A stretch of DNA of 64,000 nt from Pelotomaculum isophthalicicum JI (GCF_029478095.1 NZ_JAKOAV010000013.1:1-64000), one strand, 5' to 3'; shown: positions 1 to 8,085, counted from the first letter of the stretch. The notes: generated by a model from the letters alone, not told the origin. A program made the numbers and translations.

Positions 1-1
1 T

Positions 2-82
2 AACTGGCTCGGTAAGATAGCCAGACGCGAACCAAAACTGTTCGTACACTGGCAAATGGGAATTTTTCCTGGGGCTGGATAA
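2..82 (+). CDS. C-terminal end of group II intron reverse transcriptase (inner intron), cut by window edge
   Basis: The frame is open from the window edge to TAA at 80-82 and encodes a 26-residue tail ending KLFVHWQMGIFPGAG. This looks like the extreme C-terminus of an intron-encoded maturase. The stop falls only 3 bases before a 34-nt domain V (86-119), as expected when the maturase gene fills domain IV and ends just before domain V. The rest of the protein (RT palm, YADD, thumb) lies outside the window. It would assist splicing and retromobility of the inner intron. Recognition rests on the short tail plus the adjacent domain V. Confidence 0.7.
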   Translation, partial: NWLGKIARREPKLFVHWQMGIFPGAG

Positions 83-85
83 TGG

Positions 86-158
86 GAGCCGGATGAGCTG
101 AGAGGTTCACGTCCGGTTCTGAGAGGGCCTGGGGGTGAGATTCCCCTGGGCTACTCAC
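86..158 (+). ncRNA. Domains V-VI and 3' end of the inner group II intron
   Basis: Positions 86-119 form a 34-nt domain V: GAGCCGGATGAGC opens the stem, a GAGA tetraloop caps it and GTCCGGTTC closes it, with the AGC catalytic triad at its base. Positions 121-150 fold as a domain VI stem (GCCTGGGG against CCCCTGGGC), and the intron ends near CTACTCAC at about 158. Immediately after, from 159, the reading frame of a second intron RT resumes (LIIGIIGSK...), so this intron is inserted in another intron's RT gene. The exact 3' splice site could shift by a few bases. Confidence 0.8.
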
Positions 159-1028
159 CTTATCATCGGCATCATCGGAAGCAAGCAGGATGCGGAAAAG
201 GTCAAAGCGGATGTAAAGGAGTTCCTGTGTCAAAAGCTAAAGCTTACCCTATCCGATGAAAAGACCAAAATCACAAACACGGAAGGTATGGCCAGATTTC
301 TGGGATACGACGTAACGGTATCCCACAGTCAAGACATCAAATACAATACAAAGGGCATACCGGCAAGGGTCTATACGGGAATGGTGAAGCTCTACGTGCC
401 GCACGAAAAATGGGTAGGAAAACTACAAGAGTACAAAGCTTTCAAGATTGAAACGGTAGATGGAAAGGAAAAATGGAAGCCTGTCCACCGTGGCCCGCTA
501 ACGAATAAGCTGGACATTGACATCATAAGCCAATACAACGCTGAAATCCGAGGACTTTATAACTTTTACAGGCTGGCATCCAATGCATCCGTCATCGGCA
601 AATTCGCATATATCATGGAATACAGCATGTACAAAACCTTTGGCCGTAAATACGAAAAAAGCATAAGAAAAATCATTCGCAAGTATAGCCGGGATGGCGT
701 GTTCGGGGTAAACTACGAGACGAAATCCGGCACAAAACGCTGTTCGTTTTACAACGAAGGTTTTGAGAAGCAGGAAGCACCTATTAAAGACTATAACGAT
801 ACCCTGCCTCAATACATGAAATATGACAGATTTAACAGTCTGTCAGCAAGACTGAAAGCCAAGAAATGCGAGTGTTGCGGACAACTGACAGATGATTTGC
901 GCATCCATCATGTAAGAACATTGAAGGACCTAACGGGTAAAACAAGTGCAGAAAGGCTTATGCTGCAAAAAAGGCGGAAATCGTTAGCTTTATGTCCAGA
1001 ATGCTTTCATAATCGTGAGATAAAATAA
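159..1028 (+). CDS. ltrA: 3' part of outer group II intron reverse transcriptase/maturase with HNH endonuclease domain, interrupted by the inner intron
   Basis: This is the C-terminal half of a group II intron RT. The translation starts LIIGIIGSKQDAE, the segment that directly follows the catalytic YADD box in LtrA-type RTs. It continues through the GYDV block, the maturase/thumb domain, and a C-terminal HNH nuclease domain: CECC near residue 250, an IHH motif, then CPEC near the end. The YADD-encoding 5' part is not next to it, because the inner intron ends at about 158, exactly at the junction. A GTG at 135 gives an open frame, but its first eight codons are inner-intron sequence and not RT. 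Whether the outer RT is functional depends on splicing of the inner intron. Confidence 0.85.
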   Translation, partial: LIIGIIGSKQDAEKVKADVKEFLCQKLKLTLSDEKTKITNTEGMARFLGYDVTVSHSQDIKYNTKGIPARVYTGMVKLYVPHEKWVGKLQEYKAFKIETVDGKEKWKPVHRGPLTNKLDIDIISQYNAEIRGLYNFYRLASNASVIGKFAYIMEYSMYKTFGRKYEKSIRKIIRKYSRDGVFGVNYETKSGTKRCSFYNEGFEKQEAPIKDYNDTLPQYMKYDRFNSLSARLKAKKCECCGQLTDDLRIHHVRTLKDLTGKTSAERLMLQKRRKSLALCPECFHNREIK

Positions 1029-1050
1029 CACAGGTTTATAGGTAAATGGA

Positions 1051-1141
1051 GAGCCGTATACGCCGAGAGGTGTACGTACGGTTCGGAAGGGAGTTGTGTT
1101 GATACCTACCAGCGTAAGCTGGAAAGGCGCAACATAGCTTA
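1051..1141 (+). ncRNA. Domains V-VI and 3' end of the outer group II intron
   Basis: Positions 1051-1084 form a canonical 34-nt domain V: GAGCCGTATACGC, a GAGA tetraloop, then GTACGTACGGTTC. It follows the RT stop (1028) by 22 bases. Downstream, GTTGTG (about 1092) pairs with CGCAAC (about 1128) around an internal CCAGC/GCTGG hairpin, consistent with domain VI. The 3' boundary is placed near 1141 because an SLH-type reading frame becomes recognisable immediately after; it could be off by about 10 bases. Confidence 0.75.
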
Positions 1142-1453
1142 CCTTGTGCGGTAACGCTCGGTATTATGCAACCCGGGGAAAAGCCCGATCCGGATGTTCC
1201 TGTCAATCGCGAAACATTGGCCCGTTTAGCCATCCAAACCATGGGTCTTAACAATGTAGCCCGGTTTAGTGACATCTATGTGCTTGATTTTCAGGATGCC
1301 GGTGATGTTTCCGAACACTTGAGAGGACATGCCGCCTTGTCCGTGGCGCTCGGCCTAATCAAGCCGGTGGAGGGGAAATTTGAGCCCAAAGCCGTCGTGA
1401 CCAGGGCCGAAGCGGCGGAAACGATTGTAAGGCTTTTGAAAAACGGCAAGTAG
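1142..1453 (+). pseudogene. 3' exon of an SLH-domain surface protein interrupted by the outer group II intron
   Basis: The frame runs through VTLGIMQPGEKPDPDVPV, then NRETLARLAIQTMGL, and a second SLH-like block (FSDIYVLDFQDAGDVSEH, VALGLIKPVEGKFEPK, VTRAEAAETIVRLL) to a stop at 1453. This is the C-terminal pair of S-layer homology motifs that anchor proteins to cell-wall polysaccharide. No start codon with a ribosome-binding site exists here, and the frame is open upstream of the first ATG (1166) into the intron end. It is therefore an exon of a larger gene whose 5' part lies beyond the intron and outside the window. If the introns splice efficiently the gene could still be expressed. Confidence 0.75.
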
Positions 1454-1565
1454 CACACCGATATGCACATTTTGTTGCAGAGATTAAAAATTAGTAGAAG
1501 GATAATGCATGCCCCTTGAAGAAAGATAGTATATTCTGTCGGACTTTCGGGGGTGTTTTTTATAT

Positions 1566-2360
1566 ATGTCGAAAACTCTTGATGAATTTCTGGACCAGAC
1601 GCTGCAGGAGGACTTTAAAAGCCTTAACAACGCCCACCGCAGCATGGTTAACGTGGTCAGGCGCGTGAAAACAGCGGGCGACGAGGGCAACCTGGAAGCC
1701 CTGCAGCAGGCTTTGGCCCGCTACGGAGAACTGCTGGACAGACAGCAGGAAACACTGCGGGGCCTGCTGGAGAAGCTGCCTTCTTTTAACCTGCAGTCTT
1801 ACCTGCAGGAAGAGTTTCACCGGGGCTTTATGGACGCCCTGGCGGCGGAAAGCCTGGCCGTGGAAGCGGAATACCCGGTTTACGAGGTTCTTCCTTATAA
1901 AGTGCGGGTGCTGCCGGAAAAAGAGATGGTCACCATCGACGACCGTGTCTACCGCAACTTGCGCCCCGGCGTCCTGGCCGGGCACTTAAGACGAAACCTC
2001 GACCGCTTAAACGCGGCTTCCTTCGATGCCCAGCGCTTTCTCCAGTCCCTGGCGGCTGCTTATGACACGGAGATGGCTAAACAGATCGCGAAGACAAAAA
2101 TTGACGTCAGCGAACAGGAAATACTGCTGAAAGACGTTTATAACACCCTCACCCCGCTGCCCCGGCAAAGACGCGACTACCCGGCGCAGCTTTTCGCCTT
2201 TGACCTGCACCGGGTGCTGCGAAGCGGCCAGATGAACGCGCCGGACGGCAGACGGCTCTGGCTGGGGAACGTGCGTAACAACAGGCAGGCGCTGGTGGTC
2301 CTGGACGCCCAGGGACAGCCCCAACGCTTTGGCGTGATGAAGTTTTACAGGGAGGGATAG
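1566..2360 (+). CDS. Unrecognised protein with helical N-terminus, first gene of a four-gene ATPase/helicase block
   Basis: This is a 264-residue soluble protein that I do not recognise. Residues about 1-75 are rich in heptad-like helix (EFLDQTLQEDFKSLNN, then ALARYGELLDRQQETLRGLL), suggesting a coiled coil or helical bundle. The remainder is mixed alpha/beta, with no signal peptide and no obvious catalytic motif. ATG at 1566 follows a GGGGGTG about 11 bases upstream, a so-so ribosome site. The stop at 2360 is followed three bases later by the next start (2364), so the two are almost certainly co-transcribed. It may be an adaptor or substrate-recognition subunit for the two following ATPases; that role is inferred only from position. 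Confidence 0.75.
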   Translation: MSKTLDEFLDQTLQEDFKSLNNAHRSMVNVVRRVKTAGDEGNLEALQQALARYGELLDRQQETLRGLLEKLPSFNLQSYLQEEFHRGFMDALAAESLAVEAEYPVYEVLPYKVRVLPEKEMVTIDDRVYRNLRPGVLAGHLRRNLDRLNAASFDAQRFLQSLAAAYDTEMAKQIAKTKIDVSEQEILLKDVYNTLTPLPRQRRDYPAQLFAFDLHRVLRSGQMNAPDGRRLWLGNVRNNRQALVVLDAQGQPQRFGVMKFYREG

Positions 2361-2363
2361 CCG

Positions 2364-3605
2364 GTGGAACCGGCAGTCAGAGAAGAAGCGCTGGAAAGCC
2401 TCCGACGCGGTAACCCGCCGCCGGATTTGCAGGCGCTTGAGGCAATCACGGTGGGCGAGCGGGAAGGGATTTGGAATTTCTGGCGGGACCACTACCTGAA
2501 TGATTATATTGCCTGTGGCGGCAGCAAGGTGAAGTTTCTCACCGGAAAGCCGGGCTCGGGTAAGACACACGCCCTCCTCCTGATGCTGGAGGAGGCCCGG
2601 CGGCTGGGCTACGTCACCTTTTTCACGAGTGCCCGCAGAGTGCGCCTAAATAAATTTGACTCGATTTACCAGACCGTATTGGACACGGTGGATGCGGAAA
2701 CCCTGGTGACAGCTTACTGTGATCGTGTGATAGGGAACCTGGGCTACCAGCCCGGGCAGCTTGAACCGGGACAGGATTTCTTTAGCTGGGCGCAGGCGCA
2801 GGGCCGGGCGGCGGACAGCTTGCGGCGCGAGATCCAGGAAAAGCTGGACGAGCTTTACCGGGACCGGAAAATAAACCACAACTTCGCAATGGCGTTTACC
2901 CAGCTCTGCGCCCACCACCTGGGCTCGCGCCGGTTGGCGGACGAGCAAAAGGAAATCCTGCAGGAGTGGCTGAAAGGCCGCCCCTTGCCGGCCAGGGCTT
3001 TAAAGCCTCTCAAAATTTTTACCCGCGTCGACAAATACAACGCCAGGCACATGATGGCGTCTTTCCTCCATTTGCTGCGCCTCTGCGGACACCGGGGGCT
3101 TTGCGTGGCGGTGGACGACCTGAGCGCCTTGCTGGAACGGGGGCCGGAAGGGCGAATGCTTTACGGCAGGTCCGCCCGCAACGAGGTCTACGAGAGTCTG
3201 CGGCAGCTCGTGGACGACTTCGCCGGATTCGAGGGGGCGTTTTTTGTCTTTGCCGGGCGGTCAGAGCTGATCTATGACGAAAAGGGAGGTTTTAAGTCCT
3301 ATGAGGCGTTGTGGATGCGTATCCAGAACGAGGTCTCGGGGGCGCGTCCGAACAAATTTGCCGATCTTTTCAACCAGGATCTTCTGGTGAAAGAATTTTT
3401 TACTGCCGAAACCTGCCTGGAACTACAACAAAGGCTGAACGAAACTTTCGGTCTCGGCTCTTGTATCCGGCAGGAGGATTTTCACTACCTGGTGGAAAGC
3501 GTCAGCATGCTTTCACCTGTGCGGCGGGCGGTGGAGGCAATTGTTAACTATTACGATGCGGGAGGTGAACGGGATGGAGAATTTTGCAGCCAGACAGATC
3601 ATTGA
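2364..3605 (+). CDS. P-loop ATPase resembling BREX-type ATP-binding DUF2791 family (first of two)
   Basis: This is a 413-residue AAA/STAND-like ATPase. It has a clear Walker A at about residues 61-68 (GKPGSGKT), a Walker B-like LCVAVDDL at about 246-253, and a sensor-type strand FFVFAGRSEL at about 293-302. The motif spacing and the segment between Walker A and B resemble the BrxC/BrxD (DUF2791) ATPases found with BREX and related defence loci. Family assignment is by recognition of pattern, not a search. GTG at 2364 is used. The 3' end overlaps the next gene by 32 bases, implying translational coupling. It probably acts in the cytoplasm with its paralogue and the helicase downstream. Confidence 0.7.
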   Translation: MEPAVREEALESLRRGNPPPDLQALEAITVGEREGIWNFWRDHYLNDYIACGGSKVKFLTGKPGSGKTHALLLMLEEARRLGYVTFFTSARRVRLNKFDSIYQTVLDTVDAETLVTAYCDRVIGNLGYQPGQLEPGQDFFSWAQAQGRAADSLRREIQEKLDELYRDRKINHNFAMAFTQLCAHHLGSRRLADEQKEILQEWLKGRPLPARALKPLKIFTRVDKYNARHMMASFLHLLRLCGHRGLCVAVDDLSALLERGPEGRMLYGRSARNEVYESLRQLVDDFAGFEGAFFVFAGRSELIYDEKGGFKSYEALWMRIQNEVSGARPNKFADLFNQDLLVKEFFTAETCLELQQRLNETFGLGSCIRQEDFHYLVESVSMLSPVRRAVEAIVNYYDAGGERDGEFCSQTDH

Positions 3606-4818
3606 ATACCTGCGTTCCGGAGTTTCCTCCCGAAACTTAAGCACCATTTTTTCCTACGGCCGGGAAGCCGCGTGTGAGCGAGTGGGGCGTGAACTGGAAC
3701 GGGTGAAACGGGATGGCGGCGCCTTTTCCCTGGTGGTTAAAGGCAACTTCGGCAATGGTAAAACACATTTTTTGAACATTATCGCCCACAAGGCGGAAGA
3801 AATGAATTTTGCCGTCAGTTTCGTGCCGCTTTCCAAGGAAACTCCTTTCGATAAACTGGACCGCCTGTACCGCCGGGCGGCAGCCGGCCTGTACCTGCCG
3901 GGCTGCTCCCAACCCGGCTTTGTCCCCTTGCTGGAAGCGCTGCAGCCGGACAGCGGTGAAGCGGATGAGATGCTGAATTATACCGCGCGTAACCTGCACC
4001 CGAAACTTGAGGCCGTGCTGAGAAACTACCTGGATGGCAGCGGTGACGCTTACAACCAGCATATCCTGGCCAGCGACCTGGCGGGTGACTTCGTTCCCAA
4101 CGCGCAGTTGAAATCCATCCACCGCCTGAACTTCGGGAAATCGCTGTCACTTACACCTTTTAAGATAAAAGAAAACACTTTCGATTACTTTCGCTTTCTA
4201 TCCCGCTTGATCCGGGCCGCCGGTTATGCCGGGTGGGTGATTCTGTTTGACGAGTTTGAACAGTTGATGTACCTGGGCATCACGGCCAGGGCCAACGCCT
4301 ACCTGAATGCCGCCCGTTTTATGTCACCATCTTTCGGCCTGACGGGAACTTATTCTGTATTTTCAGCCTCGTCCAACCTTTGGTCGGAATTGATTTGGAA
4401 ACAGAAAAACAGCGACTATGATGTTGTGCCGCAAAAGCTTGCGGCCAAAGAGAGACAATATGACATTCCCACGGTGCGGGAAGTTTTTGGCAGTTTTTTA
4501 AAAGAGAACCTCTTTCTGGACACTCTCTCCACTTTCGACATCCGCCGCATGCTCCAGGCCGTTCGCGACCAGCATGCCCTGGCTTACGGCTGGCAGGCGC
4601 CGGACGACATCAGCCGGGCGACGGCAGGTCTTCCTGCAGACCGGCCCTTGCGTACGGTGATCCGGGCCGTGGTGGAGTTCCTGGACCTGCAATATCTCTA
4701 CGGCGGCCGGCCGGAGATTGCGGCGGCGCTGCCGGATGAGATCCTGCCGGGGGAATTGCCGGAGGATGAGCGCGAAGAGCAGGAAAAGATTCAGGAGCAA
4801 GAGCACGAATGTCTATAG
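3574..4818 (+). CDS. P-loop ATPase of the DUF2791/BrxD-like family (second of two)
   Basis: This is a 414-residue ATPase starting at ATG 3574, chosen because GGGAGGTG lies just upstream; an in-frame TTG at 3541 has no ribosome site. Walker A is GNFGNGKT at about 57-64 and Walker B ILFDEFEQ at about 223-230. The N-terminal motif AARQIIEYLRSGVSSRNL and the region around the P-loop match what I know of BREX ATP-binding (DUF2791) proteins. The C-terminal 15 residues are very acidic (E/Q-rich). It is paralogous in architecture to the preceding gene, but sequence divergence suggests the two form a heteromer rather than a recent duplication. Confidence 0.75.
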   Translation: MENFAARQIIEYLRSGVSSRNLSTIFSYGREAACERVGRELERVKRDGGAFSLVVKGNFGNGKTHFLNIIAHKAEEMNFAVSFVPLSKETPFDKLDRLYRRAAAGLYLPGCSQPGFVPLLEALQPDSGEADEMLNYTARNLHPKLEAVLRNYLDGSGDAYNQHILASDLAGDFVPNAQLKSIHRLNFGKSLSLTPFKIKENTFDYFRFLSRLIRAAGYAGWVILFDEFEQLMYLGITARANAYLNAARFMSPSFGLTGTYSVFSASSNLWSELIWKQKNSDYDVVPQKLAAKERQYDIPTVREVFGSFLKENLFLDTLSTFDIRRMLQAVRDQHALAYGWQAPDDISRATAGLPADRPLRTVIRAVVEFLDLQYLYGGRPEIAAALPDEILPGELPEDEREEQEKIQEQEHECL

Positions 4819-4846
4819 CCCCGGGACCGGCGCCCGGGCATTTTTA
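4818..4846 (+). terminator. Stem-loop with T-run between ATPase and helicase genes
   Basis: CCCGGG (4820-4825) and CCCGGG (4833-4838) enclose a 7-base loop, followed by CATTTTTA. The stem is short but GC-only and starts right after the stop codon. It would partly uncouple the helicase gene from the three genes upstream. Confidence 0.5.
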
Positions 4847-4954
4847 TCATGAAGAGTTAGATTAAACGGGTCTTGGTTTTTCCCTCTATTGTATTTTTGC
4901 CCTTCTTTTCTCTTCCTACTTCCTACTTCTGACTTCTGAAAGAGAGGTGCCTTT

Positions 4955-7540
4955 TTGCACGCTACTGCATTAATCGATGCTTTCAATGAGGCGCTGGCGG
5001 AAGAAATAGCGTACCTGCGCAATGAAGGAGGCCGCCCCCTGGTGGTCTTGGATGGGGTGCTGGTTTACCGGGGCCAAGAAGGGTTTCTGTATGCCTTCGA
5101 GCTGGAGGTGGACGCTTTTCTCCTTGACGGTACGCCGGTGCGGCTGCGCTACGGCTCCCGCGAGACCGGGGGAGAGGTGGTGACTGTGCGCGGTTCAGAG
5201 TTGACCCTGGCGCTGCATGAGAACATGGGAGAACTCCTGGAGCGGGCCGAGGTGCTCTGCGAGCCCTGGTTTTTGCTGACCGCCCTGCAGGAACGGTTGC
5301 GCGAAACACCAGAGAGGAATTTGCGAATGGCCATGGCTGTGCTGGAAAAAGTACCGGCGCGCCGGCGGAGCTTCGTTTCGCTATCCGCCGCCGCAGGAGC
5401 CCAGGATGAAGCGTTGCGCCTGGCTGGCGAAAGGGAAATTACCTTTATCTGGGGACCGCCGGGCACCGGCAAGACAGAAACCCTGGCCCTGATCGCGAAG
5501 CTATTTTTTGAGCAGGGCGGACGGGTGCTGATCCTCTCTCATGCCAACGTAGCCGTGGATGGCGCGGTGCTGAGGGCGGCGGCCCGGATCGGGGCGCCGG
5601 CACGATCCGGTCTGGTGGCGCGTTACGGCTGGGCCAGGCTGCCGGAGTTACGGCAAAGCGGCCTGCAGGCCTCCAGCCAGGCTGCCGCCGGCCGCCCGGA
5701 AATGCAAGAGAGGCTTAGAGAACTGGAGGACGAGCGCAGCGAACTGCTGGCCGGGCTGCGCGCCGGCGGCGCCCGGGGCGGACGCCTGACCGAGGTGGAG
5801 CAGGCCTTGCGAGACATCAGGGAGGCCCTGAAAGAAGCAGCGGCGCATGTGTGCCGGGCAGCGCGGGTAGTCGGCTGCACCCTGTCCACGGCGGCCAACG
5901 ATCCGGTGATTTACAACGAACACTACGACTTCGTGCTGCTGGATGAGGCCAGCATGGCCTATATTCCCCAGGTGTTTTTTGCCGCCTCCCTGGCGGGGAA
6001 AAAGCTGGTGGTGAGCGGCGACTTCCGCCAGCTGGCGCCGGTGGCGCTGGCCGGGACGCCGGAGGTAAAACGCTGGCTGCGGCGGGACATCTTTGAGGAA
6101 GCCGGGATAACGTCCACTTTTGAAAACGGGCAGGCGCCGGACATCGCCGTGCTGCGCCTGCAGCGACGAATGCATCCATCCATTGCCGGGTTCGTGAACG
6201 ACTTTGTATACGGCGGGCTGCTTTACAACGCTCCGGAGACATCCGGACGCGCCGCGCTGGCCGCTGCCGGGCCATGCCCGGGAGCGGCGCTGACGTTGGT
6301 GGACCTGAGCGAGTTGCCCGCCTTCTGCTACCGGCACGGCTCTTCCCGCTTCAACCCTTTATCTGCTTTCTTGGCTCTGACGCTGGCCGGACAGATCAGG
6401 CCGGGCGGCCTAACGGTGGGCCTGCTTACGCCCTACGCGGCCCAGGCCAGGCTGCTAAACGCGTTGACGGCGGGATTTTTAGGAGTTACCGGCGCCCGTT
6501 CCGAGGCTGCCGGCTTGGTGGCCGCCACGGTGCACCGCTTTCAGGGAGCGGAGCAGGACGCGGTGGTGCTGGACCTGGTAGACTCCTTTCCCCAGCGCGG
6601 ACCCGGCGGCCTGCTTTCCCGCCGAGAAGGGAGCGCGGGGCAGCGGCTGATTAACGTCGCCGTCACCAGGGCGCGGGGCAAGCTTTTCGTTCTGGCCTGC
6701 CGTGATTTTCTGGAGAGCAGGCTGCCAGGCGATTCTGCCGTGTGCGGACTTTTTCGCTTCATCAGAGAAAACGGCCGGGTGATCGGGGGCAAAGAACTCC
6801 TGGCCAACCTACCCGTCCACGTTACGGGCGAAGAAATGGAAATTGAATGGCATGCCGGGCGCCGGCCGGCCATGGAAGCCTGGGAGGCCGACGTCCGCCA
6901 CGCGGCGTCCGTTCAAGTGGATTGGCCTGCCGCAGCCGGCCCGCCTGAGAGGTTGGTAGTGAACGCCTTGCGGCGGGCGCGAGCGGGCGGCGCCCGCCTT
7001 TCCCTGCGCGCCGGCCGGCCGTCGCTTTTTCCGCCAGACCTGCAGCCATACGCTATAAAGTATACCGCCGCACACACGCCACTGACGGCGGTGGACAGGG
7101 ACATCTTTTGGTACGGCAGCCCCTGGCCGGGAGACGACAAAGTGGACCGCTGCAGCGTCCGGGTGGCGGGGGAGAAAGTGTGCCGTAACTTGATTTACCT
7201 GCTGGAGATGGATCTGCGCGGGGGATTTTACAGGGGGCGCTACGCCGGCCTGAAGGCATATGTGGAAAACCGGTTTACCTGCCCCCGCTGCGGTGCCCCG
7301 CTGACTGTACGCTCGGGAACCGGCGGCGGTCATTTTCTAGGCTGTACCGCCTACCCGCGCTGCGATCTTCCGGTTGACAAGCTTACGTTGGAAATTATAG
7401 AAGATTACCTGATTGCAGCCGGGCTGACCTGCCCGGCCGGCCACCTTTTAAAGACAGTTCCGTCAAAACACGGGCCCCTGGCAATCTGCTCCCACAACCC
7501 GGCCTGCCGCTGTGTTTATCAGGTGAGGGACCTGCTTTAG
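4955..7540 (+). CDS. Large superfamily 1 (UPF1/DNA2-like) helicase with C-terminal zinc ribbons
   Basis: This is an 861-residue protein. TTG 4955 is the start, preceded by AGAGAGGTG at good spacing. Helicase motifs appear in order: Walker A GPPGTGKT (about 167-174), DEAS box (about 330-333), GDFRQLAP motif III (about 355-362), QRRMHP motif IV, TVHRFQGAEQD motif V and NVAVTRARGKLFVL motif VI. The insert between motifs Ia and II is a predicted coiled coil. The C-terminal part carries a topoisomerase-type zinc ribbon (CPRCGAPL...GC...YPRC) followed by a second cysteine cluster (CPAGH...CSHNPACRC). The family unwinds DNA or RNA. Context suggests it works with the upstream ATPases in nucleic-acid surveillance. 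A 29-base match to positions 6717-6745 occurs at 32484-32512. Confidence 0.85.
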   Translation: MHATALIDAFNEALAEEIAYLRNEGGRPLVVLDGVLVYRGQEGFLYAFELEVDAFLLDGTPVRLRYGSRETGGEVVTVRGSELTLALHENMGELLERAEVLCEPWFLLTALQERLRETPERNLRMAMAVLEKVPARRRSFVSLSAAAGAQDEALRLAGEREITFIWGPPGTGKTETLALIAKLFFEQGGRVLILSHANVAVDGAVLRAAARIGAPARSGLVARYGWARLPELRQSGLQASSQAAAGRPEMQERLRELEDERSELLAGLRAGGARGGRLTEVEQALRDIREALKEAAAHVCRAARVVGCTLSTAANDPVIYNEHYDFVLLDEASMAYIPQVFFAASLAGKKLVVSGDFRQLAPVALAGTPEVKRWLRRDIFEEAGITSTFENGQAPDIAVLRLQRRMHPSIAGFVNDFVYGGLLYNAPETSGRAALAAAGPCPGAALTLVDLSELPAFCYRHGSSRFNPLSAFLALTLAGQIRPGGLTVGLLTPYAAQARLLNALTAGFLGVTGARSEAAGLVAATVHRFQGAEQDAVVLDLVDSFPQRGPGGLLSRREGSAGQRLINVAVTRARGKLFVLACRDFLESRLPGDSAVCGLFRFIRENGRVIGGKELLANLPVHVTGEEMEIEWHAGRRPAMEAWEADVRHAASVQVDWPAAAGPPERLVVNALRRARAGGARLSLRAGRPSLFPPDLQPYAIKYTAAHTPLTAVDRDIFWYGSPWPGDDKVDRCSVRVAGEKVCRNLIYLLEMDLRGGFYRGRYAGLKAYVENRFTCPRCGAPLTVRSGTGGGHFLGCTAYPRCDLPVDKLTLEIIEDYLIAAGLTCPAGHLLKTVPSKHGPLAICSHNPACRCVYQVRDLL

Positions 7541-7642
7541 CTCCAGCGAACGAACTACAATTCAACTGTTTATTGAATGAGATCAAGAGATGGTTTGTTA
7601 AAAAAACTGGCAGAGCTAAAAAATGAAAACCCCAACATAATA

Positions 7643-7672
7643 TTAACATATTTATTAACATATTTATTGATA
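7643..7672. promoter_or_regulatory. Tandem 12-bp direct repeats upstream of the antitoxin (candidate operator)
   Basis: TTAACATATTTATT occurs at 7643-7656 and again at 7655-7668, a 12-base period, and continues as GATATTAC. The same arrangement recurs at 13677-13702 in front of the second antitoxin copy. Type II antitoxins commonly bind such repeats to autoregulate; binding here is inferred. Confidence 0.4.
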
Positions 7673-7739
7673 TTACATAGAATAATATTAAGAATAAATA
7701 AAATACTTATGAACGAAGCTGTTGGAAAGGATTGATATT

Positions 7740-8069
7740 ATGCTTGATAATATTTCTATAAGTAATATTATGAATTCTCTTGTGCCCATTTCACGTTTTA
7801 ATAAAGGTGAAGCCAATAAGATCTTTGAGGAACTGCGTGAAACTGGCTTTAAAATCGTGCTTAAAAATAATTCACCGGCTTGTATTCTACTGACTCCCGA
7901 AGCCTATGATCAGATGCTTGAAACGATTGAAAATTACCGTTTGTTTATAGAAGCAGAAAAACGTATGTCAAGTGCAACGGCGGAGGATTTTATCGCGGCT
8001 GACAAAGCTATGCAGGAGCTTGGCATTAATGATGCAGATTTAGAAGACACAGATGTGGAGCTTGAATAG
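7740..8069 (+). CDS. Orphan Phd/YefM-like antitoxin (duplicate copy)
   Basis: This is a 109-residue antitoxin-like protein starting at ATG 7740, with GGAAAGGA eight bases upstream. The N-terminal part (VPISRFNKGEANKIFEELRE, then a short beta hairpin and LLTPEAYDQMLE) is the Phd/YefM DNA-binding fold; the C-terminus is acidic. It is nearly identical to the antitoxin at 13773-14102, including about 130 bases of upstream DNA. Its toxin is absent: a few bases after the stop (at about 8085) the sequence switches abruptly into a TolB-like gene fragment. It may act only as an anti-toxin against the other copy's toxin, or simply be a relic. Confidence 0.8.
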   Translation: MLDNISISNIMNSLVPISRFNKGEANKIFEELRETGFKIVLKNNSPACILLTPEAYDQMLETIENYRLFIEAEKRMSSATAEDFIAADKAMQELGINDADLEDTDVELE

Positions 8070-8085
8070 AATGTGGAAGGTAGAT

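Noticed and set aside
135-158. GTG at 135 as the start of an intact RT gene
   Set aside because: The first eight codons are the inner intron's 3' end; the true RT sequence begins at about 159 and lacks the YADD part.
5648-7333. Long minus-strand frames opposite the helicase gene
   Set aside because: High GC third-position bias of the helicase gene produces open antisense frames rich in Pro/Arg/Ala; no starts with ribosome sites or recognisable domains.
1566-7540. A complete BREX or restriction-modification system
   Set aside because: No PglX methylase, PglZ phosphatase, Lon protease, BrxA/B or nuclease is encoded in the block or within several kb.
7643-7668. CRISPR-like direct repeats
   Set aside because: Only two adjacent AT-rich 12-base units without spacers; they fit an operator better. 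No CRISPR array or cas gene was found anywhere.
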